Shown one piece after another: positions 1 through 7,695 of a DNA stretch of 64,000 nt (its first letter is position 1; each line of letters starts with the position of its first letter). Position numbers and translations under genes: made by a program. Under the pieces are notes generated by a model. The model had not been told where the DNA came from, made no database searches, and saw nothing but the letters and a program-made list of their open reading frames with translations. This DNA is from a bacterium (GTDB taxonomy: Bacteria; UBA8248): positions 20,075 to 84,074 of the forward strand of contig JAJDYR010000004.1 of the NCBI GenBank assembly GCA_022825065.1, given 5' to 3'.

Positions 1-639
1 CCCTACAGCGCCTTCCGCCGCAAGGACGGAAGAGCGAAGTTCAAGCTCACCGAGCAGGACTATTCGCGCGCCAAGGAGCTGACGGACATCTTCGCGAAAG
101 CGGGCAAGGACCCGGATTTCTACGCCATCGACCATTACGACGTGCTGGTCGAGATGCGCGACAACGGGCTGACGCCGGAATTGCCTGATTTCGATTACTA
201 CGGAAAATCCATGGCGGAGATCAAGAAGGCCGACAAGTACCCGTTCTGGCTGAACCTGGGGGTCGTCTTCGAGCACTTCCACACCACCAAGACGATCCGG
301 GCGGCCACCACACGCCGTCTGGTGCCGGAGCAGTATCTCGAAATGAACCCCCGCGACGCCCGGAAGCTCGGAATCGAGGACGGGGAATGGGTCCGGGTCG
401 TGACGCCCCGGGGCAGCTACGAGGCGCGGGCCAGCATCGGCACGAAGAGCAAGGTCAAGCCCGCGCGCAACAAGGTCATGCCGGGGCAGGTGTTCTCCCC
501 GTGGAACCTTTCCGTCGCGGACAGCGCCGACCCGAAGAAGAACCGCTGGCTCGTCAACGCGGTCACGCACCGGGCGTTCGATCCGGTATCCGGCCAGGCG
601 GACTTCAAGCACGTCAAGGCGAGGATCGAGAAGATTTGA
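1..639 (+). CDS. napA: NapA-type molybdopterin oxidoreductase, C-terminal part (partial at window edge)
   Basis: The frame is open from base 1, so the gene starts before the window and only about 212 C-terminal residues are present. They form the molybdopterin-dinucleotide-binding barrel that closes the catalytic subunit of periplasmic nitrate reductase and related enzymes. Visible hallmarks are PFWLNLGVVFEHFHT (start of this domain in NapA-like proteins), MNPRDARKLGIEDGEWVRV, and the closing region with VFSPWNLSVADS, NAVTHRAFDP and a final DFKH segment, which matches the DP-SGQ-DFK ending of NapA. The neighbours downstream are NapG- and NapH-like electron-transfer proteins, which supports a periplasmic nitrate reductase-type complex that takes electrons from quinol. 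The catalytic centre and Fe-S cluster lie outside the window, so the substrate cannot be checked; another oxidised substrate is possible. Confidence 0.8.
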   Translation, partial: PYSAFRRKDGRAKFKLTEQDYSRAKELTDIFAKAGKDPDFYAIDHYDVLVEMRDNGLTPELPDFDYYGKSMAEIKKADKYPFWLNLGVVFEHFHTTKTIRAATTRRLVPEQYLEMNPRDARKLGIEDGEWVRVVTPRGSYEARASIGTKSKVKPARNKVMPGQVFSPWNLSVADSADPKKNRWLVNAVTHRAFDPVSGQADFKHVKARIEKI

Positions 640-720
640 ATACTTGATGCAGCGAGCGGGACGGGGAGAGGTTCCTCGCCTTCCCCGCCTCGCCGGGTCT
701 GGAGACATGGAGGTGGCAAA

Positions 721-1311
721 ATGGGCCTGAACAGAAGAAAATTCCTCCTCGCGGGAGCGGCGGCGTTCACCGGCGTCGCCTCCTTGCTCGCGGCCGGACG
801 GAGGGGTTTCGCGAGGACCGCTACGCGTTTCCGCCGATTCCTCCGCCCGCCCGGCGCGCTGGGCGAGCAGGAGTTCCTCGAACGGTGCATCCGCTGCGCG
901 AGGTGCGCCGCCGTCTGTCCGAACACCGCCATCCAGATGACCGGGTTCGGGCTGGGCCTGCGAAACCTCAACACGCCCTACATCGTTCCCCGCGAACAGG
1001 CCTGCATGCTTTGCATGAAGTGCACCGAAGTCTGCCCGACGGGCGCCCTGACCCGAATCGACGTAGACGACGACTCCGTCCTCACCCAGGTCAAAATGGG
1101 ACGCGCGGTGGTGGATCGCTCCATGTGCTTCTCCTACCAGGGGCGCACCTGCGGGGTGTGCATCCGCGCCTGTCCCTTTCCCGGCGTGGCCATGAAGACC
1201 GGTATGTACGAACAGCCCATCGTGACGGACGCCTGCGTGGGCTGCGGGCTCTGCGAGCGCGCCTGCATCCACGTCCCCCAGGCGATCCGCATCGTCCCCG
1301 TGGAATCCTGA
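721..1311 (+). CDS. napG: NapG-type periplasmic four-cluster ferredoxin
   Basis: This 196-residue protein begins with a Tat-type signal (NRRKF followed by the hydrophobic stretch LLAGAAAFTGVASLLAA), so it should be exported folded. Four cysteine motifs follow: CIRCARCAAVCP, CMLCMKCTEVCP, CFSYQGRTCGVCIRACP and CVGCGLCERAC, the pattern of NapG with four [4Fe-4S] clusters. NapG works with the membrane protein NapH to move electrons from quinol toward the NapA-NapB couple. It starts 81 bp after the NapA-like gene with a strong ribosome site (GGAGGTGG), and NapH follows only 4 bp after its stop. No napB, napC or napD is seen between the nap genes. The family call is firm; the partner oxidoreductase depends on the truncated upstream gene. 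Confidence 0.88.
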   Translation: MGLNRRKFLLAGAAAFTGVASLLAAGRRGFARTATRFRRFLRPPGALGEQEFLERCIRCARCAAVCPNTAIQMTGFGLGLRNLNTPYIVPREQACMLCMKCTEVCPTGALTRIDVDDDSVLTQVKMGRAVVDRSMCFSYQGRTCGVCIRACPFPGVAMKTGMYEQPIVTDACVGCGLCERACIHVPQAIRIVPVES

Positions 1312-1315
1312 TACC

Positions 1316-2839
1316 GTGGTCCGGCGGCTGAGAAGAGTGATTCAGCTGGGGGCGCTCGGCCTGCTCCTGGCCGTGCCCGCCCTCAATTACGGGGGGATCC
1401 TCTACCAGCAGTACGGCAAGAACGGCTACCACAAGATATCCCTGACGGGAACCGTCTTCGAGCAGTGGCTCTACCACCTGTTCTCGATCACTATCGGGCG
1501 CCTGCCTGACCCCGCCGTCCGGTCGATGGACTGGGTGGGCAATTTCGGATCGTTCTCCGTGTTCGGGTTCCCGATTCTCGACCCGGTGGTCGCGGCGGAG
1601 ACCGCCTTCCGCACGCCGGGCGCCTGGCCGGCCCTCCTGGCGGGGGCAACGCTCCCGGTTGTCGTGGCCGTCGCCCTCGGGCGGGTCTTCTGCGGGTGGA
1701 TATGCCCGGTGAACACCCTTCTCGAGGGATTCGACCTCCTGCGCCAGCGCGCGCTGCCGAAGATCGGGGTCCGTCCGCCGGACCTCAAAGTTCCCCGGTG
1801 GGCCAAGTGGGTATTGCTATTCACAGGGCTGGCCGCGGCGGTCGTATTCAACGTCGCCCTGTGGGCGAACCTCCTCCCCCACGTCCAGATCGGACGGGAC
1901 GTGTTCTCCCTGATGGTGTTCGGCGTCACCAACGGCGGCGTCCTGATTTTCTCGGGCGTCATCCTGGCCGAACTGCTCCTCGCCCGCCGGGCGTGGTGCC
2001 GCTCCCTCTGCCCGACCGGCGCGCTCCTGGGCTTCTTCGGCTCGCTGGCCCCCTTCCGGGTGCGCAAGGCCGAGCGCTCCTGCATCGAGGGCTGCACGGC
2101 TTGCGCGAGAGCCTGCCCGATGGGAGTCAACCCGGCGAAGACGTTCTCCCTGGCCGAATGCTACAACTGCGGGGTCTGCACGACCGCGTGCCCCGACGAC
2201 CTCCTGACCCTGGGAATCGCTCCCGCACCCGGACGCTTTCCCGCCGGACTTCTCTCGCGCCTGAAAAAGGGCGTCTCCCTGGGGTTGGGGCTGGCGCTGC
2301 TTCTCATCCCCCTCACTGCTTCCGGCCACCACATGCGGGGGAAACCCCATTACGGCTATGCCGAGAACTACCCCCAGATCCCCACGCGCGAAACGCGCGT
2401 CCGGGTCGGCGGCTACGACATCACCGTGGTGAGCTATTTCTTCGAGGGGCTGCGCCGGCAGACTTCGGACACGCCGGACGACGTGCAGTTCTACGTCAGC
2501 CTCACGGACGCCCGGACCGGGCAAAGTTACACGGGTCCCCTGACCATCGAGGTGCGCCGGGGGAAGACCCGGCTTGCGGCTTTCCGGCACGACCGGCCCT
2601 TCGAGGAAGCCGTGTACCGGGTCCGCCAGTCGGTGCCGGGGCCGGGGCTTTATGACCTGAGGCTCGTCGCCGAGGGGTTCCAGGGGTCCGTCTCGGTCGA
2701 AGTCTGGGGCGATACCGTCTCCTGGATGCCGTACGCCGCAACGGGCGGCGTTCTGCTGTTCGTCCTGCTCCTCTTTTTCCACCGGAGGCGGACCCGCGCG
2801 GCCCGCCGGAGGAAGGCCCATGTGGCATCCGGCGCGTAA
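1316..2839 (+). CDS. napH: NapH-type quinol dehydrogenase with extra C-terminal periplasmic domain
   Basis: This 507-residue membrane protein starts at GTG, 4 bp after napG. Residues 1 to about 320 look like NapH: several membrane helices, CGWICPVNT and WCRSLCPTGA (the CxxxCP motifs of the family), and two cytoplasmic ferredoxin motifs, CIEGCTACARACP and CYNCGVCTTACP. NapH oxidises quinol and passes electrons to NapG. Normal NapH proteins are about 290 residues. Here a further helix (SLGLGLALLLIPLTA) is followed by a His-rich start (GHHMRGKPHYGY), a beta-rich domain of about 130 residues and a last membrane helix near residues 465-485 with a basic tail. The extension resembles YtkA-like or FixG-type C-terminal domains, which is inference. 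The gene follows napG closely, so they are very likely co-transcribed. Confidence 0.85.
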   Translation: MVRRLRRVIQLGALGLLLAVPALNYGGILYQQYGKNGYHKISLTGTVFEQWLYHLFSITIGRLPDPAVRSMDWVGNFGSFSVFGFPILDPVVAAETAFRTPGAWPALLAGATLPVVVAVALGRVFCGWICPVNTLLEGFDLLRQRALPKIGVRPPDLKVPRWAKWVLLFTGLAAAVVFNVALWANLLPHVQIGRDVFSLMVFGVTNGGVLIFSGVILAELLLARRAWCRSLCPTGALLGFFGSLAPFRVRKAERSCIEGCTACARACPMGVNPAKTFSLAECYNCGVCTTACPDDLLTLGIAPAPGRFPAGLLSRLKKGVSLGLGLALLLIPLTASGHHMRGKPHYGYAENYPQIPTRETRVRVGGYDITVVSYFFEGLRRQTSDTPDDVQFYVSLTDARTGQSYTGPLTIEVRRGKTRLAAFRHDRPFEEAVYRVRQSVPGPGLYDLRLVAEGFQGSVSVEVWGDTVSWMPYAATGGVLLFVLLLFFHRRRTRAARRRKAHVASGA

Positions 2840-2876
2840 GACAATCCCGGCCCGCCGGCTGGTCTGAGGATTTGCG

Positions 2877-3455
2877 ATGAAGCCGATTGAATTCGACCGA
2901 AGGACTTTCCTGCGAAAGGGGCCATTCGCCTTTCTCGAGGCGGTCCTCGCAGGATCTCAGGCCAATAGCGCCGACGCGCCCCGGCCGCCGCTCCGCCCGC
3001 CGGGCGCAGCGCCCGAGGAGGAATTCCTGGAGCTTTGCTGCGGCGTCGGCGCGTGCGCTGAGGTCTGCCCGGCCGACGCCATCCGGCTGGTCCCCGGAAC
3101 GGACGCTTCAGAAACCCTCCATCCGGTCATCGTCCCCCAGGAGGCCGCCTGCATCGTGTGTGATGACCTGGCCTGCATGAAGGCCTGCCCGAGCGGCGCG
3201 CTCTCCCTGGTGCCCCGCGAGGAGATACGGATAGGCCTCGCGCAGGTCAGCCCCGACCGCTGCCTCGCGTGGAGCGGGACGGACCCGGGGTGTGATTATT
3301 GCGTGGACCGCTGCCCGCTCGGTTCAGGAGCCATCCGCCTCGAGCGCGCAGGCGGCGTCCGCGGCCCCGTGGTCGAAGACGGGTGCGTCGGGTGCGGCGT
3401 CTGCGAGTATTTCTGCCCGGCGCAGCCCTCCGCCATCCGGGTGTACGACCCCTGA
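2877..3455 (+). CDS. Second NapG-like ferredoxin-type protein
   Basis: This 192-residue protein has a Tat-like start (DRRTFLRKG) with a weak hydrophobic segment, then four cysteine groups. The last three are regular: CIVCDDLACMKACP, CLAWSGTDPGCDYCVDRCP and CVGCGVCEYFCP. The first reads LCCGVGACAEVCP, with two adjacent cysteines and none at the usual second position, so cluster 1 may be altered or absent. The order of motifs is that of NapG/MauN-type ferredoxins. It starts 37 bp after napH with the ribosome site GAGG about 8 bases upstream and probably ends the nap-like operon. It may act as an alternative electron carrier for the NapH-like membrane subunit. Product family is fairly certain; its partner is not. 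Confidence 0.75.
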   Translation: MKPIEFDRRTFLRKGPFAFLEAVLAGSQANSADAPRPPLRPPGAAPEEEFLELCCGVGACAEVCPADAIRLVPGTDASETLHPVIVPQEAACIVCDDLACMKACPSGALSLVPREEIRIGLAQVSPDRCLAWSGTDPGCDYCVDRCPLGSGAIRLERAGGVRGPVVEDGCVGCGVCEYFCPAQPSAIRVYDP

Positions 3456-4094
3456 CCCCCGCCTGAAACATCCGGTTCCGCCCGCTGCGCGGAGGCGAAT
3501 GAGTTGACGGAAACAAGCACCCTGCCCCTCGGTACGAAGCAGAAAATTCCCGCACATTCTCAAAGACATGGTTTCTCTCCCGGTTTTTGGGTGATGCCGG
3601 GTAACAAGATTGGGGGAGGATAGTAAATGTGGGAGGGTAATGACTTTGGGCCACAATGTTCTTTATAGAATCGAGCGTTCCCTCCCATGACGATTCTCAA
3701 ATGACGAAAAAACCAGACTAATCCAGCACCACGTCCCCAGATCGACTGGACCGAAAAACCGCGCTCTGGCCCAGCGCCTGCGATTGATCAGCTGTCTCAT
3801 CCTTTCCCGTTCGTTTAGAGACAGTGGAGGATTTTCAGCGAGCCCGGCATGTCGGTTCCTCCGGCTGTGACAGCGTCGCCTCGTGCGGTAATGCGTGGCA
3901 GACAATGTTCTGAATAGTCTAAGCCGACCCCGGAGAACCTCTCCTGGATCGAGAACCACTTCAGGCAGCCCCGAACCCGGATACTCGCCGACTGACGCCG
4001 ACTGGTCGACATTAGCCGGTCCTTGCGGAGCGATTCTCCAAACTCCTCGAAGTTGCCGTCAAGCGCGTTGACGGTCAGCATACGCGATTTTATG
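3456..4094. other. Intergenic stretch with no supported gene
   Basis: About 640 bases separate the nap-like operon from the convergent abiE pair. The open frames on either strand here (for example 3663-3959 minus and 3815-4180 minus) have no ribosome site, no recognisable domain and unnatural composition. I see no tRNA, terminator with a T-run, or clear repeat in this stretch. Confidence 0.5.
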
Positions 4095-5066
4095 TCAGGA
4101 CAATCCCTTGTGGCTGCGCACGTTGAGGGCTTTCCATTCCAGAAGCGGTTGGACCTGGATGCGTTCTTGCAAGGATGCATCGAAGGTCAGGATCGTCGCG
4201 TCGATTTCGCCTTTGTCCAACAGGAGGTCGAGGAATGCTTGCTCGGCATCGGTAAACGGAAGTAAAACGGACAGGCTCCTCCTGGTCTCCTCCAGCAGTT
4301 GCGCCCCGTATTCCGCGAGGGACGCCTGTTCTCTCGGCCGACGGGCTCGAAGAGTGGGATCGAGTTGTCTCGCCAACTCCAACTCATCGTAGTCCACGTC
4401 TTCGACGGAGATGGTTCGCCAGTCCTTGCGGTTCATCGCCCCGTATACGACAAAAGCAATGCGAAGCCGCTCGCGCTGAAGAGTGTCCGTATCGAGTATG
4501 CGATGACAATCGAACAGATCTCTCGCCTGTCTGCGGGAAAACAGCGCCGAGAGCTTGCCGGCCACGAGTTCATGAAGGTCGAGCACAGGAACGTCTTTGG
4601 CCTGATAGTCCCCGATCGGATGTGAATCGGCGTGGTGGATCTCCCAAAGCGGTTGCCTGAACATGAAATTCAAATCGACTTCGAGACTCCCGGACTGCCC
4701 GGTGTAGCTCGGGTAGCTCAACCGCCACTTGCCTCCGGCGTGTTCGCTTGGCGTCCCGCGGACCGTGAACCCCTCACGGGAAAAAACCGCCTGGGCTGCC
4801 CGCTCGATTCTCGGCCGCTCCTCCAGCATTTCCTCGCGCTCCAGTGCGCCGATGTAGTTGAGGTCGATGTCCACGGACAACCTGGCATGACGGAGGACGA
4901 ACAGGTTCAGGGCCGTACCGCCCTTCAGGACCCATCTTCCCTTGAGTGACGGGTGTGTGTTCAGGGCGTTCAGGAGATGCATCAGACAGAAAACCTTCTC
5001 CACCACCTCCGCGTTGAATCCGTTGGCTCGGGCCACGGGCAGGATTTCCGAGGCGGAGAATCTCAC
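4095..5066 (-). CDS. abiEii: AbiEii/AbiGii-family nucleotidyltransferase toxin
   Basis: This 323-residue protein has the signature of AbiEii (DUF1814) nucleotidyltransferases: KGGTALNLF near residues 48-56, SVDIDL at 64-69 with the two catalytic aspartates, a third acidic strand EVDLNFMF, and the downstream lysine-rich motif LVAGKLSALFSRRQARDLFD. Such proteins are the toxin half of type IV toxin-antitoxin and abortive infection systems; well-studied relatives transfer nucleotides to tRNA acceptor ends. Its start overlaps the stop of the upstream antitoxin gene by 4 bases (ATGA), so the two are translationally coupled. The pair sits in DNA of lower GC than its surroundings, which suggests acquisition by transfer. 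Confidence 0.9.
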   Translation of the reverse strand: MRFSASEILPVARANGFNAEVVEKVFCLMHLLNALNTHPSLKGRWVLKGGTALNLFVLRHARLSVDIDLNYIGALEREEMLEERPRIERAAQAVFSREGFTVRGTPSEHAGGKWRLSYPSYTGQSGSLEVDLNFMFRQPLWEIHHADSHPIGDYQAKDVPVLDLHELVAGKLSALFSRRQARDLFDCHRILDTDTLQRERLRIAFVVYGAMNRKDWRTISVEDVDYDELELARQLDPTLRARRPREQASLAEYGAQLLEETRRSLSVLLPFTDAEQAFLDLLLDKGEIDATILTFDASLQERIQVQPLLEWKALNVRSHKGLS

Positions 5067-5899
5067 GATACCTCTTCCCAGGACCGATTCAGGATTTCAT
5101 CCGGAACCATCAGGTTCCAGTCTTTCACCAACCGGCAACCTCTTGGCCTGCCTCGCGTCAAATGGTGGGGCTGCCTCGGGCGCAGCTTGCGCAAGGCATC
5201 GAGGTGGGTCTCCTCCACCATCAAGGGCTCCCTGTGCTGTTCCAGGAAAAATCCGACCTTCGCGACGGTGGTCGCGTTCTCCAGCAGGCGGGTGTACTCG
5301 ATGACTTGTTCCAGATCGAAAAACTCCACCGATTCCAGGGACCGCCATATCTCCTCCCAGGTTCCGGTCAGGTCCGGCCGGTCCAGGGCATCGACCAGGG
5401 TTCTTTCGTGGCCGGTCACCCGGAGTTTCACGCCGGAACGCATATGACGGGTGACTCCGAACATCTCCTCTCCTTTCGCCAGCAGCGGCGGCGGCACGGG
5501 CGCGCGCCGGAACTCGTGCGATTGAAACGTAAGCGGAAGCGACTTGGTCGCCGAGACGTAGACCAGCCTCCAGTGGACCGAGTATGCCCTCCCGTGGAAC
5601 TCCAGGGCCGTGTGATAGCCCAGCACCGCGTCCTCGGTCATCCTGGCCGCCACCAGATACGGATCGACCGGCGCGGTTTCCGGGTCCATACCCCGGGGAA
5701 CCGTCGCATACAGGCCGCGACGGACACGGACGATGCGGCCTCGCCTGCGATGGTAGGCCAGCAGCGAATTGCGGGTGTGGGTGTTTCCGGATCCACGCTC
5801 GGACAGGAAGCGATCCAGTTCGTCCATCGTGAACACGGCGCGCCGGTCCAGGAATTCATTGAGTCTCACGGATTTGTTCTTTTGATATTCAGTCGACAT
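5063..5899 (-). CDS. abiEi: AbiEi-family antitoxin / transcriptional regulator
   Basis: The protein (278 residues from the ATG chosen here) has an N-terminal winged-helix region (MDELDRFLSERGSGN, RNSLLAYHRRRGRIVRVRRG LYAT) and the C-terminal AbiEi_4 type domain with VDPYLVAARMTEDAVLGYHTA-type sequence. AbiEi proteins bind their own promoter and neutralise the AbiEii toxin. An in-frame TTG 39 bases upstream (5938) would add 13 residues, but it lies inside an inverted repeat that looks like an operator, so I prefer the ATG at 5899. No strong Shine-Dalgarno is seen for either start. The gene overlaps abiEii by 4 bases. Confidence 0.88.
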   Translation of the reverse strand: MSTEYQKNKSVRLNEFLDRRAVFTMDELDRFLSERGSGNTHTRNSLLAYHRRRGRIVRVRRGLYATVPRGMDPETAPVDPYLVAARMTEDAVLGYHTALEFHGRAYSVHWRLVYVSATKSLPLTFQSHEFRRAPVPPPLLAKGEEMFGVTRHMRSGVKLRVTGHERTLVDALDRPDLTGTWEEIWRSLESVEFFDLEQVIEYTRLLENATTVAKVGFFLEQHREPLMVEETHLDALRKLRPRQPHHLTRGRPRGCRLVKDWNLMVPDEILNRSWEEVS

Positions 5900-5930
5900 A
5901 ATACCAATAAATTTAACTGTATTTAAGATG

Positions 5931-5953
5931 TTTATCAATATAAATTTGATAAA
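5931..5953. promoter_or_regulatory. Inverted repeat upstream of abiEi (probable autoregulatory operator)
   Basis: TTTATCAA and TTGATAAA form perfect 8-base arms around a 7-base AT-only spacer, about 32 bases upstream of the abiEi ATG and inside the AT-rich tract 5900-5990. AbiEi antitoxins are known to repress their own operon by binding inverted repeats, so this is the natural candidate site. The assignment rests on position and symmetry only. Confidence 0.5.
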
Positions 5954-6418
5954 TAGTCGAAATAAGATTGATTTTATCGCTATTTGCTCGCCGATTCGTC
6001 AGGATGCGGAATCCACCCTACCGACCGCCCGTTTCAAGGCGGAGAGGCGTTCTCATCTGCCGTGGAATCCCTTTATTCCATTGATATTATTTGACAATTC
6101 AGAGTGCCCATGTCGAACCATTGTGTAGTCAGCACTAAATTCCGGCTTACTTCCGCTCATGCACCGCTCCGCCGACACCGGGAACGTCGGCTCAGGGACC
6201 ACCGCTCCGCACCTTCATGTTCCTCGGTGTCGAACGAAGTACGCAACATGATTTCTTCCCGGCTGAAGGCGGAGTCGCTCCGCGGGACGGATGGCCCGGG
6301 TCCGGATTCGATATCGACTCCGGGCGTGTTACATTGCGCACTTCGTGCACCCGCGGGAGAGACGGCCAGGCCGCCGCGCCGCGCTTCGACCATTGCTTGA
6401 GATGGAGACCGAATCCCC
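5954..6418. other. AT-rich to mixed intergenic stretch, no gene seen
   Basis: The first 180 bases are strongly AT-rich and probably carry the minus-strand promoter of the abiE pair; the remainder returns to the local GC level. Divergent transcription (abiE leftward, MFS gene rightward) places promoters here. No open frame in it has a ribosome site or a recognisable domain. Confidence 0.4.
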
Positions 6419-7651
6419 ATGAGCCGCGTTACCGCCACCGATATCCATCCCGGCCGCGGCAACGCGCTCGCGGTGATCGTGGCCGGTTGTCTCATCTCGC
6501 TCATCGGATTCGGGGTCCGGGGGAGCTTCGGGCTCTATCTCGAGCCGATGACGGTTTCGAACGGGTGGACGCGCCAGACCTTCGCGTTCGCGATGGCGGT
6601 CCAGAATCTGTTGTGGGGAATCGGCGTCCCGGTCGCCGGGGCCATCGCGGACCGGTACGGAGCCGCACTGGTGATCGCCCTGGGCGCCGTCGTCTTCGCC
6701 CTGGGCGTTGCGGGCATGGCGGCCTCGGAAAGCGGGCTCGCGCTCCTGTTGAGCGGCGGCCTCCTCGTCGGCCTCGGGGTCGCGTTCACCTCGTTCTCGC
6801 TCGTGCTCGCCGCCATCGCCCGGGTCGTGGGGCCGGAACAACGCTCGCTCGCCCTCGGCTTCGGGACCGCGGCCGGCTCGCTCGGCCAGGTGATCTTCTC
6901 GCCCCTCAGCCAGGCCCTGATATCGAGCTACGGCTGGTACGACTCGCTCTTCGTGATCTCTCTCATCACGCTGGCCATGATTCCGCTCGCGTTCACCCTG
7001 CGGGGCGCGGGCAAGGCAGTCGGTGAGCCGGAGTCGGGCCAGACTCTCGGGGAAGCTCTGAGCGAGGCGATGAGCCATCGCGGCTACGTGCTCCTCACCA
7101 TCGGGTTCTTCGTGTGCGGGTTCCACGTCGCGTTCATCGCCGTGCACTTCCCCGCCTACGTCACCGACCTCGGCCTCTCACCGCATGTGGGCGCCTATGC
7201 GCTCGCTATCGTCGGGCTGCTCAACATCTTCGGCGCGTTCATGTCGGGCGCCATCGGCCAGCGGTTCAGCAAGAAGATGAGCCTTTCCGTCATCTACCTG
7301 TGCCGGGCGCTGGTCATCGTCGCGCTCCTGATGGCCCCGGCGAGGGACCTCACGATCTATGTATTCGCCGCTTTGATGGGCGTGCTGTGGCTGTCGACGG
7401 TCCCGCTGACCACCGGCATCGTCGCGCAGCTCTTCGGGTTGAAATACATGGCGACCCTCTCCGGCATCGTGCTCCTGGGCCATCAGATCGGAAGTTTCAT
7501 CGGCGTATGGATGGGCGGGGTGATCTACGACCGAACCGGCTCGTACGACCTGATGTGGTGGGCCGCCGTGTTCTTCGCGGTGTTCGCGACGGTCGTCCAT
7601 CTGGCCATTGACGAGAAGCCCGTCCCCCGCCTCGCGCTGGAGGAAGGCTGA
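6419..7651 (+). CDS. Major facilitator superfamily transporter (monocarboxylate/OFA-like)
   Basis: The 410-residue protein is very hydrophobic with about 12 membrane helices in two six-helix halves. Between helices 2 and 3 it has the MFS loop GAIADRYGAALVI, with the second-half counterpart GAIGQRFSKKMSLSV. The start VIVAGCLISLIGFGVRGSFGLYLEPM, here broken by no insertion, is typical of MFS carriers of small organic acids such as the oxalate:formate antiporter group. The substrate cannot be read from sequence. It converges on the acyl-CoA ligase gene, with a GC-rich hairpin between them. Because the region encodes activation and B12-dependent turnover of short hydroxy acids, uptake of an organic acid is a reasonable guess. 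Confidence 0.8.
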   Translation: MSRVTATDIHPGRGNALAVIVAGCLISLIGFGVRGSFGLYLEPMTVSNGWTRQTFAFAMAVQNLLWGIGVPVAGAIADRYGAALVIALGAVVFALGVAGMAASESGLALLLSGGLLVGLGVAFTSFSLVLAAIARVVGPEQRSLALGFGTAAGSLGQVIFSPLSQALISSYGWYDSLFVISLITLAMIPLAFTLRGAGKAVGEPESGQTLGEALSEAMSHRGYVLLTIGFFVCGFHVAFIAVHFPAYVTDLGLSPHVGAYALAIVGLLNIFGAFMSGAIGQRFSKKMSLSVIYLCRALVIVALLMAPARDLTIYVFAALMGVLWLSTVPLTTGIVAQLFGLKYMATLSGIVLLGHQIGSFIGVWMGGVIYDRTGSYDLMWWAAVFFAVFATVVHLAIDEKPVPRLALEEG

Positions 7652-7668
7652 ATGCAGCCGGCGTCCCC

Positions 7669-7694
7669 GGCCGCGCTCCGGCCCTCGCGCGGCC
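7669..7694. terminator. GC-rich hairpin between convergent genes
   Basis: GGCCGCGC and GCGCGGCC form an 8-base perfect stem around an 10-base loop exactly in the 44-base gap between the MFS stop and the ligase stop. There is no T-run on either side, so this is at most a bidirectional or Rho-assisted terminator. Confidence 0.3.
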
Positions 7695-7695
7695 C

